Source of the DNA: Skeletonema tropicum
Taxonomy: Eukaryota > Bacillariophyta > Thalassiosirophyceae > Thalassiosirales > Thalassiosiraceae
Assembly (NCBI GenBank): GCA_037178625.1
Contig: CM074130.1
Location: 1,612,001 to 1,676,000, forward strand
Direction of reading: 5' to 3'
Length of the DNA: 64,000 bases
The notes under the pieces were generated by a model. The model was not told the DNA's origin and searched no databases. It worked only from the letters and a program-made list of their open reading frames with translations. The translations under genes were made by a program, and so were the position numbers. Of the stretch, positions 54,097 through 64,000 are shown in pieces (position 1 is the stretch's first letter; each line of letters begins with the position of its first letter).

Positions 54097-54924
54097 TTAA
54101 CGTTTTCTGACAATCATAGTTGCAACTGCCACAAGACTTACAGCAGCAGACAAAAATGCCATATTTTTTACAATGTTTTCTGCCTTGTTCTTCTTTTCCG
54201 GAGCCGTTACTGTAACTCCACCAGCTCCGGCACAAAGGACGGCAGTTGTCATTCCACAGAACAAACCGTGATCAACTACACCACAAAGAGCTTTCAAATC
54301 CGCAGCCATTTTGGGCACATTCTTAATGGCTTCAGTAAAGTGTAAATCAACGATGTAGTTTCCATTGTCAGTGACGGCAATTTCATCACCATCAACCTTA
54401 TTGTTCGAGCTGGAACCCATACGGAGCACTGGTTTACATCCAGCACAAGAAGGGAGTGCAGCAATAGTGCATATTGTGTGCTCGTGGCAGAATGGTGTGA
54501 TCTCAACGGGGATAGGGAAGGTGGGTCCAAGTCCACCACAAAGTTTGGATTCGTCAACAATTACAATGAACTTGTCAGCAGCCAATTCAACCATCTTCTC
54601 CCTCAACAACGCGCCTCCACCACCCTTGACAAGATTGAAGCCAGGGTCAACATTATCAGCTCCATCAATCGCCACATCCAGCTTCGAATGAGTGTCAAGA
54701 GTTACAAGAGGAATGCCCAGACTCTCAGCTTGCTCTTTTGTCCTGATAGAAGTTGGGATGGCAACAATATCCTTCAATTCGCCAGATTTTAGCTTTTGTC
54801 CCAAGCGCTCGACCGCATAGTAGGCAGTGGATCCCGTGCCGAGTCCGACCACCATGCCAGATGACACATAGTCATCTACAGATTTGTATCCGGTCTGCTT
54901 TTTCAATTCTTCTTGCGATGTCAT
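54097..54924 (-). CDS. rpiA: Ribose-5-phosphate isomerase A, tail-anchored non-plastid form
   Basis: 275 aa from the Met at 54924 (MTSQEELKKQTGYKSVDDYV); an in-frame ATG at 54969 adds 15 residues of no clear value. It is very similar to the plastid enzyme at 49258-50157 and keeps GLGTGSTAYYAVERLG, the DGAD catalytic Asp pair (next residue Asn instead of Glu: DGADNVD), KGGGGALLREKMVE and DESKL. It has no signal or transit peptide. Instead the C-terminus carries PEKKNKAENIVKN, then a hydrophobic helix AFLSAAVSLVAVATMIV and RKR, a classic tail anchor. It would face the cytosol from an organelle membrane (mitochondrial outer, peroxisomal or ER). An MITE lies 85 bp upstream. Confidence 0.93.
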   Translation of the reverse strand: MTSQEELKKQTGYKSVDDYVSSGMVVGLGTGSTAYYAVERLGQKLKSGELKDIVAIPTSIRTKEQAESLGIPLVTLDTHSKLDVAIDGADNVDPGFNLVKGGGGALLREKMVELAADKFIVIVDESKLCGGLGPTFPIPVEITPFCHEHTICTIAALPSCAGCKPVLRMGSSSNNKVDGDEIAVTDNGNYIVDLHFTEAIKNVPKMAADLKALCGVVDHGLFCGMTTAVLCAGAGGVTVTAPEKKNKAENIVKNMAFLSAAVSLVAVATMIVRKR

Positions 54925-55008
54925 TTTGATGGTGTAGGAAGGGAGGTACTTAGTATGATTGATGTGCATGCAAATGAATGAGTGATGGTTGATGGTGATG
55001 TTGATGTA

Positions 55009-55242
55009 GGCTTTCGGGTATAAGGGGGCGGCCTATCCGATTTCAGGGGGATTCCCCCTCCTTTTCCCCCTCCAAGAAACAGGGGGGACGGCTAGTTAGA
55101 GGATTCTCCCGTGATTACGGTCTAAATCTAGCCGAAATCGGGCTAAAAAAGACTTTTTGCAGATCAATTTAGACGATTTTGCCTCCTGCGAGCCACCCCG
55201 ATTTCAGGGGGCGCCCCCGGCTCCCCCTTATACCCGAAAGCC
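55009..55242. mobile_element. 234-bp MITE with TA target duplication
   Basis: Termini GGCTTTCGGGTATAAGGGGG (55009-55028) and its exact reverse complement at 55223-55242. TA flanks both ends (55007-55008 and 55243-55244), as for Tc1/mariner or Stowaway-like elements. Inner parts also pair (gatttcaggggg near 55039 and 55200). No coding capacity. It sits in the presumed promoter of the tail-anchored RpiA gene. Confidence 0.88.
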
Positions 55243-55417
55243 TATGTTGATGTTGTTAATGTGTGGCGTGTGGCGGGAACGTGCGAGGAAGTTTATTGCC
55301 GCCACTTTTTGATGCGGTATCCCAGCAGCTTATTGCTATTGTCATTGTGCGACCGAGTTGATTAGTGCTGACAGCACTTGCTACAAAGCCTACTCATATC
55401 AATTACTCCTATTACAT

Positions 55418-58400
55418 TTATCTACCCCCATCCTCAATCGACTCAGTCAACAGCTCCAAAAGCCTGTCAAAACCTATGGCATGCCACATCTGCTGCCAGT
55501 TATTGTCAATCTTAGGTTCATCTACACCTCTCCTTGCTACAGTGTGCATCTGTTCAGGAGCTGCACCATAAGGATACATACCTGCCGCTTTCGCGCGCTG
55601 GTGCATGGCAGTTAATTCATCGTCTGTCATGACAGGGTTACGACTCATGAAGTTGATCCCCTCGAACACCCTTACTCCACCTCGTTCCAAACACTGGAAT
55701 TGGATGGCTTCGGTGTACTCTCCAGTCGTTGGATCCTTCTTCACGTCTACAATGTAGTTTGGGAATTCTACACCAAAACCCTTCTCGCGGAGGATGCCCG
55801 GAGGGTCGTTTGCGTCAACTCTTCCGAACAAAAAGTAGTGAGCGCCGTTTGCGACTGGGGATTTATCCCAAGACAATTTAGCAGAGTCCGGTGCTGGTCC
55901 CTTCACCCCAAAGTCATCAATCCAACCCTGTCGATCTGGTGTCAGCTTGATATCAAGCGTTGTGTCATATACCTCTTTGAATTGCGTCCAGTCATGAAAT
56001 TTCTGTTCGTACCATTTACCTTGATATTTGTCCAAATCAAAGTCGTCCATACTCGGCTGGCGTACGTCCTCATACACTGGACATCCTTTGACAACTTGCC
56101 CTTGATAGCTATCATTTAGTTGAAGGTTAAAATCGCCAAGACCTGCTTGTCCGTCCAAGCCTGCTCCAACATAAGTAAGGAATGCTGACAATGCAGCCAC
56201 GTTGAGGGCATTCCTAAACTCCTTCGAGAATGCAGTTAAACCGATGAACAGTATATTTGCCATCAAGAACGACGCCGGTACAAGGTCAAGGACCATTGGG
56301 CCTGGACTGCCGTGTAGGACATCACTGATCCATAAAATTGGCTGTAACAATGGATGCCCAACTGCGAAGAATATCCAAAAGTTGAAAGCGTCCCAGAAAT
56401 CCTTTGGATCTGATACGTTGTCTTTCATGACTGATAAGTTTGTGAAGAATTCAGACCATGCTCCAGCATGGATAGCAATACCAACTGCACCACACGCAGC
56501 CGCAATAAGGCTAAGCGTACCTTCAGAAATGTTGAGGTTTGACAAAAAGTTCCCGGATGAAGACGATGAAGATGAAGCGACCACCTTTTCTAAAAGTTCA
56601 ACAAATGCATCGGCATACTCCGCGTTTGTTTCTTCACTGACGATCGGTGATGCAGGGTTGAATGTTAGCTTCATGGATCCATCGACCGTAATCGTAGACA
56701 CGGAATACAAACATCCTGAACGGCTGTGTGGTGTTCCATAAAAGACATCTAGCACTTCATATTTACCGTGCTTGATCTGAACATTCGTGATGCCATCTGG
56801 TGAGTAAGCAGTTTCGTAATTTACGACAATAATCACCAGCTAACACTTTTTGCACGTACCTGAATGTTTCCACGTTCACTTGCACCATCTCTCTTGACAG
56901 ATGCTTGTCTCTCATATACGCCATTGTTGGAAATGCCTGCACTGTATGCTCGACCTTGTGAGTCTTTACTCCTGGCTGTTAAATCTACGAGGTTGTTCAT
57001 GTCGCTAATTGTCATAGCGAAATCGAAAACTCGTACTGCGTGGACAGGGCCATCAGATTGAACGAACTTATTGGTTTGCATTCTTCCCTCTCTCGACAGA
57101 GCCCAAAATAGCTTTTGGTTCTCACTTGATTCCGGATTTGAGCGGACTCTCTCCCCAGAACGGTCTTGTATGGGACCTAGCATGAGGTCATTCGAACCAG
57201 CCATACAAGCAACGGTCTCACATTTGTCAAGTTGTGCACCAAACCTTCTCATGTCTAGCGATTGTAAAACTTTGTAATTCCTCTTTGTTCCAGCCTTGGC
57301 ATCACCACCATCAATGAAATCAGATGAAGTCAATGCTGCCGCGGCAGTAAGAGCATTGGTGATGGTAACACCATTTGCACGACAGGCCTCCAGCAAAGCT
57401 GCCGTAGTCTCTTTTGACAGCTTTCTAAATTGCAAGACTGTTTTTCGCTCAGAACTAGTTTCGCTCTCTCCTCCTGCACTTTGTCCCATTATGGTTGTGA
57501 TAGCTGATAACGTACTGTCTCCTGCTTTTTCTGAGTCAGGCAGGATAACGGGATTGCGGAAACCTTCGGCAGCTTTGTCAGCAACATATTTGAGTGTTGA
57601 TGGAGTTATTCCTTCAGTTTGAACATCAGACCAACGGTTCTCTAAACCAAGCACAGAATCTTCCATCGCTATAGGCATCTCTTGTGAAGAAGCTTTGTTG
57701 GATATTGTACCGTTTTCTTCAATAGAAGCTATGTCAGCAATCATCTGGTCCACTAGCATATTTACTGACCCTTGATCCGAAATAGCGTGGTTTGATGCAA
57801 ATACTAATGCACACGGACCATCGCCATTGTTCAATCTGTGCAAAGTCAATCTCCATAGGGGCCCGGTACTCGCATTTTTGTACCATGATCCATCATCAAT
57901 ATCTGTTGAGAAATTGTCTTGCCAGCTTTTTGCTAATGCATCACTATCGGTCCCATCAACGTCTACCACACGAAGCACATCCTTACTAGAAAACGTATTT
58001 TCATTCGGCGCAACAAAAGTGCAAGGATTGGGTTCACCTTTACGCACCATCTGGAACAAGTCAATGCGTTCATCGGGCTCTCCGTCTCCCTCGACGTGAC
58101 AGCGTAGTAGCGGATGCGTGTCCATCGCCATCTCAATAGCTTGTGACAAAGCCTCAATGGAAGGAGTTGCTGACAAAAGTGTTACCGATACATGCGACAT
58201 ACTGGGAAATGCCTCTTCGCCTTTGTCCAATTTTGGCTGATACTGACGAGGCAACATGAGCAATTCTTGGGAGCCCAGCGCGCGTTTAGACGATTCAACA
58301 TTATTTGTAGATTGCAAAACATCAGTAGCGGCCGGTGAAGTTGTTGAAGCGAGCTGCGTAGGTGATCGAATATTTGGTCGAGGTACAGAAAAAGCTTCGA

Positions 58401-58455
58401 TGCTCAGAATGCACCAAGGCACAATGGCCAAGGCAGTAGTAGCATGAGTCTTCAT
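55418..58455 (-). CDS. Plastid-targeted HxxxD acyltransferase fused to membrane helices and a lipocalin
   Basis: Two exons (58455-56860 and 56776-55418) splice in phase 0 across an 83-bp GTACGT...CAG intron, giving 984 aa. The second Met of the frame is preferred (the first ATG is at 58488) because it starts MKTHATTALAIVPWCILSIE-AF, a signal peptide with the Ala-Phe motif of diatom plastid proteins. Residues about 55-600 are a condensation/BAHD/wax-synthase-like acyltransferase: THPLLRCHVEG, catalytic SNHAISDQG (His 223, Asp 227), and a C-terminal strand continuing over the splice (YSVSTITVDGSMKLTFNPAS). A Ser-rich linker, then four hydrophobic segments (about 620-740), then a lipocalin domain with DKYQGKWYEQKF (GxW at 785-787) to about 920. 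The substrates are unknown; a lipid or carotenoid acyl transfer with lipocalin binding is inferred. Confidence 0.85.
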
Positions 58456-58488
58456 GGCATGGAGATAATGGATAACATTTAACTGCAA

Positions 58489-59204
58489 ATGATGATACTT
58501 AGTGTGATCTTGTGTAGTGATGAGTGGAAGGATTGAAGATCTCCAGCAATTTCAAATTGAAGTCCCATACGCAGTTAAAGGGACTCCTTTTCTTTAGCGT
58601 ACCGTAGGGCAACTCCGCACTGTAGGTACCATACGTACGCTACTTAAGTATTACCGGAACAGGCTACCTACATATCTGATAAAGTGTCCGGACTTCCTGC
58701 GTCAGGACATCCTAGACCGGGCGGACTTCCGAATGCAACTGTTCTACTTTATTTATGTATTGCGGTAGACACACTATGCAATGATGTGATGTTTGGTATG
58801 CTTACAAATGATCTTGGTATTTTCGTCTGCCTCCACAAGAAGTGCAGAAAAAGAAGAGAAATTTTCATCAATTGTATGTACTCTTATCTCTTTGTCGTTT
58901 AAGATTTTGGTGCCTTTTGGCACCCATAATATTTTTTCAATAGCCTACTGTAGCACTGTTATTACACTCCCTACATCGCAGTTATGACCACCAAATGATA
59001 CAACATGTTAATATTACTTATTATGAAGGTGTCGGTGTGCTGGGTTTGCCCAAATATTTATTACCATTGCGGTTTAGTGTAATAGTAGTTGGGCGATGAA
59101 TCCGCGCCACAAAAAAAAATATTTTTACCACCAACTCGATGGAAATACCATGTAATTCATTATTCAACGCCTTTAGATGACCTTTCCCCTTTCGTAATTA
59201 ATTT
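58489..59204. other. Intergenic, no gene seen
   Basis: Promoter side of the acyltransferase-lipocalin gene followed by AT-rich DNA. 'gttttttggcgcc'-type short boxes and poly-A near 59107. No gene or RNA supported. Confidence 0.35.
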
Positions 59205-59470
59205 CCGCACTATCACCGCCGACTATATTGGGCCTCTAGAAGCTGCTCATTGACATATTCATTGTGTTACATACGATAGTGACGTCAAATTTTGTGCTAA
59301 AATTGGGCATCACCACACCACCTATTTGGCTGTAGCGTCGCTGCTAGTTGGGTAGATTGCTCTATCAGTGGTAATACACTCCCATACTATTGTGATCGAC
59401 CGTGGGGCGCCGCTAGAAGCTGCTCATTGGCATATTCATTGCTTTACATGATGAACTAAGGTATTTTGCG
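59205..59470 (-). repeat. Degenerate satellite units in inverted orientation
   Basis: Two decayed units read as the reverse complement of the 184-bp satellite. Landmarks on the plus strand are 'tatcaccgccgactatattg', then 'ggcctctagaagctgctcat' at 59210-59250, and 'gtagcgtcgctgctag' then 'gccgctagaagctgctcatt' at 59331-59440. The spacing between the repeated 'agaagctgctcattg' boxes is about 170 bp. Confidence 0.75.
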
Positions 59471-59924
59471 GCGATGCACATTCACAACGAATGGTGATGA
59501 TAGGTGACACCGATGCTCAACTAATACGGGTCTTTTGGAGAGCGCCATTGTTGGGGATAAATTTGTTGGTGTTGGGGATGGAATTGATGGCAGGGTAGGC
59601 GCTGATAATGGTAATAACAGCAAATGCCGAGGGTCGGGATTATTTGGTCATATTAGGTGCCTCTTCATATTTTTGTGTGGTTGACTTTTTTCGAGCATGT
59701 TATTTTTGTTCTTCTAGCACTAATGATAACATGAAAATATGCTGCAATATAAAATCGGATGTGCTCTTTCACGCTGTATCCTTGGTTTTTGCTAAAAGTT
59801 GATTTATTAATGATTTTAGCGTACGCCTATAGAGGTACAAATAGGTGACATGTGGCACCCGAAACGACAAAGAGAATATTAGATCAAAACAGGTTCAACT
59901 TCGTCAGCATACAAAACGCATCTA
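59471..59924. other. Spacer before the satellite array
   Basis: No gene seen. Short frames only. It separates inverted relic units from the direct array. Confidence 0.35.
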
Positions 59925-62900
59925 TCGTCGTCAATACGCGCAAGAGCCGCTTCTAGTGGCCCATTATAGTCGGTGGCGATACTATACAAGCACATCAGCA
60001 CTGCGCAGACAATCAGCGTACGTAGAAGCGATGCTACAGTCTCGTAGCTGATATGAGAGGTCCAGGTCAGGCTGGCCGGCAGCACCACAATGAACCAAAT
60101 CGCATCAACCGTCGTCAATATGGGCACGAGCCGCTTCTAGTGGACCATTATAGTCGGTGGCGATACTATACAAGCACAACAGCACTGCGCAGACAATCAG
60201 CGTACGTAGAAGCGATGCTACAGTCTCGTAGCTGATATGAGAGGTCCAGGTCAGGCTGCCCGGCAGCACCACAATGAACCAAGTCGTATCAATCGTCGTC
60301 AATATGGGCATGAGCCGCTTCTAGTGGCCCATTATAGTCGGTGGCGATACTATACAAGCACATCAGTACTGCGCAAACAATCAGCGTACGTAGAAGCGAT
60401 GCTACAGTCTCGTAGCTGATATGAGAGGTCACCACAATGAACCAAATCGTATCAACCGTCGTCAATATGGGCATGAGCCGCTTCTAGTGGCCCATTATAG
60501 TCGGTGGCGATACTATACAAGCCCAACAGCACTGCGCAGACAACCAGCGTACGTAGAAGCGATGCTACAGTGTCGTAGCTGATATGAGAGGTCCAGGTCA
60601 GGCTGACCCGCAGCACCACAATGAATCAAATCGTATCCATCGTCTTCAATATCGGCAGGAGCCGCTTCTAGTGGCCCATTATAGTCGGTGGCGATACTAT
60701 ACAAGCACATTAGCACTGCGCAGACAACCAGCGTACGTAGAAGCGATGCTACAGTGTCGTAGCTGATATGAGAGGTCCAGGTCAGGCTCGCCGGCAGCTC
60801 CACAATGAACCAAGTCGTATCAATCGTCCTCAATATGGGCATGAGCCGCTTCTAGTGGTCCATTATAGTCGGTGGCGATACTATACAAGCACAACAGCAC
60901 TGCGCAGACAATCAGCGTACTTAGAAGCGATGCTACAGTGTCGTAGCTGATATGAGAGGTCCAGGTCAGGCTGACCCGCAGCACCACAATGAACCAAATC
61001 GTATCAATCGTCGTCAATATCGGCACGAGCCGCTTCTAGTGGCCCATTATAGTCGGTGGCGATACTATACAAGCACATTAGCACTGCGCAGACAACCAGC
61101 GTACGTAGAAGCGATGCTACAGTGTCGTAGCTGATATGAGAGGTCCAGGTCAGGCTGGCCGGCAGCACCACAATGAACCAAATCGTATCAATCGTCGTCA
61201 ATATCGGCAGGAGCCGCTTCTAGTGGTCCATTATAGTCGGTGGCGATACTATACAAGCACATTAGCACTGCGCAGACAACCAGCGTACGTAGAAGCGATG
61301 CTACAGTCTCGTAGCCGATACAAGAGGTTTAGGTCAGGCTCGCCGGCAGCACCACAATGAACCAAATCGTATCAATCGTCTTCAATACGCGTATGAGCCA
61401 CTTCTAGTGGCCCATTATAGTCGGTGGCGATACTATACAAGCACATATACAAGCACATTAGCACTGCGCAGACAACCAGCGTACGTAGAAGCGATGCTAC
61501 AGTGTCGTAGCTGATATGAGAGGTCCAGGTCAGGCTGGCCGGCAGCTCCACAATGAACCAAATCGTATCCATCGTCGTCAATACGCGAATGAGCCGCTTA
61601 TAGTGGCCCATTATAGTCGGTGGCGATACTATACAAGCACATTGGCACTGCGCAGACAATCAGCGTACTTAGAAGCGATGCTACAGTGTCGTCGCTGATA
61701 TGAGAGGTCCAGGTCAGGCTGACCCACAGCACCACAATGAACCAAATCGTATCAATTGTCTTCAATACTAGTGGCCCATTATAGTCGGTGGCGATACTAT
61801 ACAAGCACATTAGCACTGCGCAGACAGCCAGCGTACTTAGAAGCGATGCTACAGTGTCGTAGCTGATATGAGAGGTCCAGGTCAGGCTCGCTCGCCGGCA
61901 GCACCACAATGAACCAAATCGTATCAATCGTCGTCAATAAGCGCAAGAGCCGCTTCTAGTGGCCCATTATAGTCGGTGGCGATACTATACAAGCCCAACA
62001 GCACTGCGCAGACAACCAGCGTACGTAGAAGCGATGCTACAGTGTCGTAGCTGATATGAGAGGTCCAGGTCAGGCTGACCCGCAGCACCACAATGAACAA
62101 AATCGTATCAATCGTCGTCAATATCGGCAGGAGCCGCTTCTAGTGGCCCATTATAGTCGGTGGCGATACTATACAAGCACAACAGCACTGCGCAGACAAT
62201 CAGCGTACGTAGAAGCGATGCTACAGTCTCGTAGCTGATATGAGAGGTCCAGGTCAGGCTGGCCGGCAGCACCACAATGAACCAAATCGTATCAATCGTC
62301 GTCAATATCGGCAGGAGCCGCTTCTAGTGGCCCATTATAGTCGGTGGCGATACTATACAAGCACAACAGCACTGCGCAGACAATCAGCGTACGTAGAAGC
62401 GATGCTACAGTCTCGTAGCTGATATGAGAGGTCCAGGTCAGGCTGGCCGGCAGCACCACAATGAACCAAATCGCATCAACCGTCGTCAATATGGGCACGA
62501 GCCGCTTCTAGTGGACCATTATAGTCGGTGGCGATACTATACAAGCACAACAGCACTGCGCAGACAATCAGCGTACGTAGAAGCGATGCTACAGTCTCGT
62601 AGCTGATATGAGAGGTCCAGGTCAGGCTCGCCGGCAGCACCACAATGAACCAAATCGTATCCATCGTCGTCAATATCGGCATGAGCCGCTTCTAGTGGCC
62701 CATTATAGTCGGTGGCGATACTATACAAGCACATTAGCACTGCGCAGACAACCTGCGTACGTAGAAGCGATGCTACAGTGTCGTAGCTGATATGAGAGGT
62801 CCAGGTCAGGCTGGCCGGCAGCACCACAATGAACCAAATCGTATCAATCGTCGTCAATATCGGCAGGAGCTTCTTCTAGTGGCCCATTATAGTCGGTGGC

Positions 62901-64000
62901 GATACTATACAAGCACAACAGCACTGCGCAGACAATCAGCGTACGTAGAAGCGATGCTAGAGTCTCGTAGCTGATATGAGAGGTCCAGGTGAGGCTGCCC
63001 CACAGCACCACAATGAACCAAATCGTATCAATCGTTGTCAATATTGGCAGGAGCCGCTTCTAGTGGCCATTATAGTCGGCGGCGATACTATACAAGCACA
63101 TCAGTACTGCGCAAACAATCAGCGTACGTAGAAGCGATGCTACAGTCTCGTAGCTGATATGAGAGGTCACCACAATGAACCAAATCGTATCAACCGTCGT
63201 CAATATGGGCATGAGCCGCTTCTAGTGGTCCATTATAGTCGGTGGCGATACTATACAAGCACATTAGCACTGCGCAGACAACCAGCGTACGTAGAAGCGA
63301 TGCTACAGTCTCGTAGCCGATACAAGAGGTTTAGGTCAGGCTCGCCGGCAGCACCACAATGAACCAAATCGTATCAATCGTCTTCAATACGCGTATGAGC
63401 CACTTCTAGTGGCCCATTATAGTCGGTGGCGATACTATACAAGCACATATACAAGCACATTAGCACTGCGCAGACAACCAGCGTACGTAGAAGCGATGCT
63501 ACAGTGTCGTCGCTGATATGAGAGGTCCAGGTCAGGCTGGCCGGCAGCTCCACAATGAACCAAATCGTATCCATCGTCCTCAATATGGGCATGAGCCGCT
63601 TATAGTGGCCCATTATAGTCGGTGGCGATACTATACAAGCACATTGGCACTGCGCAGACAATCAGCGTACTTAGAAGCGATGCTACAGTGTCGTCGCTGA
63701 TATGAGAGGTCCAGGTCAGGCTGACCCACAGCACCACAATGAACCAAATCGTATCAATTGTCTTCAATACTAGTGGCCCATTATAGTCGGTGGCGATACT
63801 ATACAAGCACATTAGCACTGCGCAGACAGCCAGCGTACTTAGAAGCGATGCTACAGTGTCGTAGCTGATATGAGAGGTCCAGGTCAGGCTCGCTCGCCGG
63901 CAGCACCACAATGAACCAAATCGTATCAATCGTCGTCAATACGCGCATGAGCCGCTTCTAGTGGCCCATTGTAGTCGGTGGCGATACTATACAAGCCCAA
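59925..64000 (+). repeat. 184-bp satellite array, running off the window
   Basis: About 22 tandem units with a period of 184 bp (for example 'atgagaggtccaggtcaggc' at 60053, 60237, 60584, 60768, 60952, 61136). Most units are very similar; variants include deletion of about 21 bp (near 60431 and 63169), loss of the 'gagccgcttct' portion (near 61767 and 63769), and an 11-bp internal duplication (acatatacaag, near 61443 and 63445). Variant combinations recur with an offset of about 2002 bp (61.2-62.0 against 63.2-64.0 kb), showing higher-order structure. Each unit opens short frames on both strands, which are not genes since 184 is not a multiple of 3. Confidence 0.97.

Noticed and set aside
56777..56878. 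20-bp micro-intron (GTACGT...TTAG) as the fusion join
   Set aside because: It would also restore a frame, but 20 bp is below any plausible spliceosomal size. The 83-bp intron to the next in-phase CAG gives a better domain match.
59879..63929. Dozens of 60-109-codon frames on both strands in the satellite
   Set aside because: They recur with the 184-bp unit, which is not divisible by three, so no long protein can form. They are repeat translations and not genes.

Overview
The window is nuclear DNA of a photosynthetic stramenopile, most likely a diatom. Three gene products (ribose-5-phosphate isomerase, SRP54 and an acyltransferase-lipocalin fusion) begin with a signal-like segment followed by an Ala/Gly-Phe junction, as diatom plastid presequences do. 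Introns are few and mostly short (83-134 bp, GT-AG, GTRAGT donors). A Ty1/copia element of the marine/diatom kind is present. The species cannot be named from sequence alone; a centric diatom is a guess. There is a 500-N scaffold gap at 4607-5106.

Layout. 1-4606 is gene-poor and decayed, with a 522-bp terminal-inverted-repeat element near its end. 5107-20600 is a normal gene block: mitochondrial carrier (start lost in the gap, 3' frameshift), proteasome subunit RPN3, a KMO-like FAD monooxygenase divergent from a short-chain dehydrogenase, a spliced ankyrin/TRP-like channel, a small secreted or membrane protein and spliced FGAM synthase. 20601-30075 is strongly rearranged. It holds an intact CNBD-type K+ channel gene with shards of itself upstream, an Rpp38/L7Ae-like gene, a three-exon YCII-domain gene, and two copies of an F-box-like gene. 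One copy is frameshifted; the other is broken by a near-identical inverted copy of the channel's S1-S4 region and by a 551-bp element. A fragment of the SRP54 3' end was carried along in the duplication.

29907-38439 is again compact: plastid SRP54, ATP11, serine incorporator, a CCR4-type EEP phosphatase and eIF3e. 38440-46464 is accessory: a second copy of the 551-bp element split by a 5'-truncated Copia retrotransposon (183-bp LTR, 5-bp target duplication, empty site visible in the other copy), one hypothetical gene and degenerate satellite units. 46465-58488 holds a CCT-domain regulator and an inverted segmental duplication. In that duplication a plastid RpiA and an EF-hand coiled-coil membrane protein are mirrored by a tail-anchored, non-plastid RpiA and an intronless paralogue, with a COX7C-like gene between the arms. 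A plastid-targeted HxxxD acyltransferase fused to membrane helices and a lipocalin follows. 59205-64000 is satellite: decayed inverted units, then an array with a 184-bp period and higher-order structure running off the window.

Most genes are housekeeping and independent. The two RpiA genes point to plastid and extra-plastid pentose phosphate isomerisation. The least familiar items are the acyltransferase-lipocalin fusion, the mirrored RpiA/EF-hand pair and the transposed voltage-sensor cassette.
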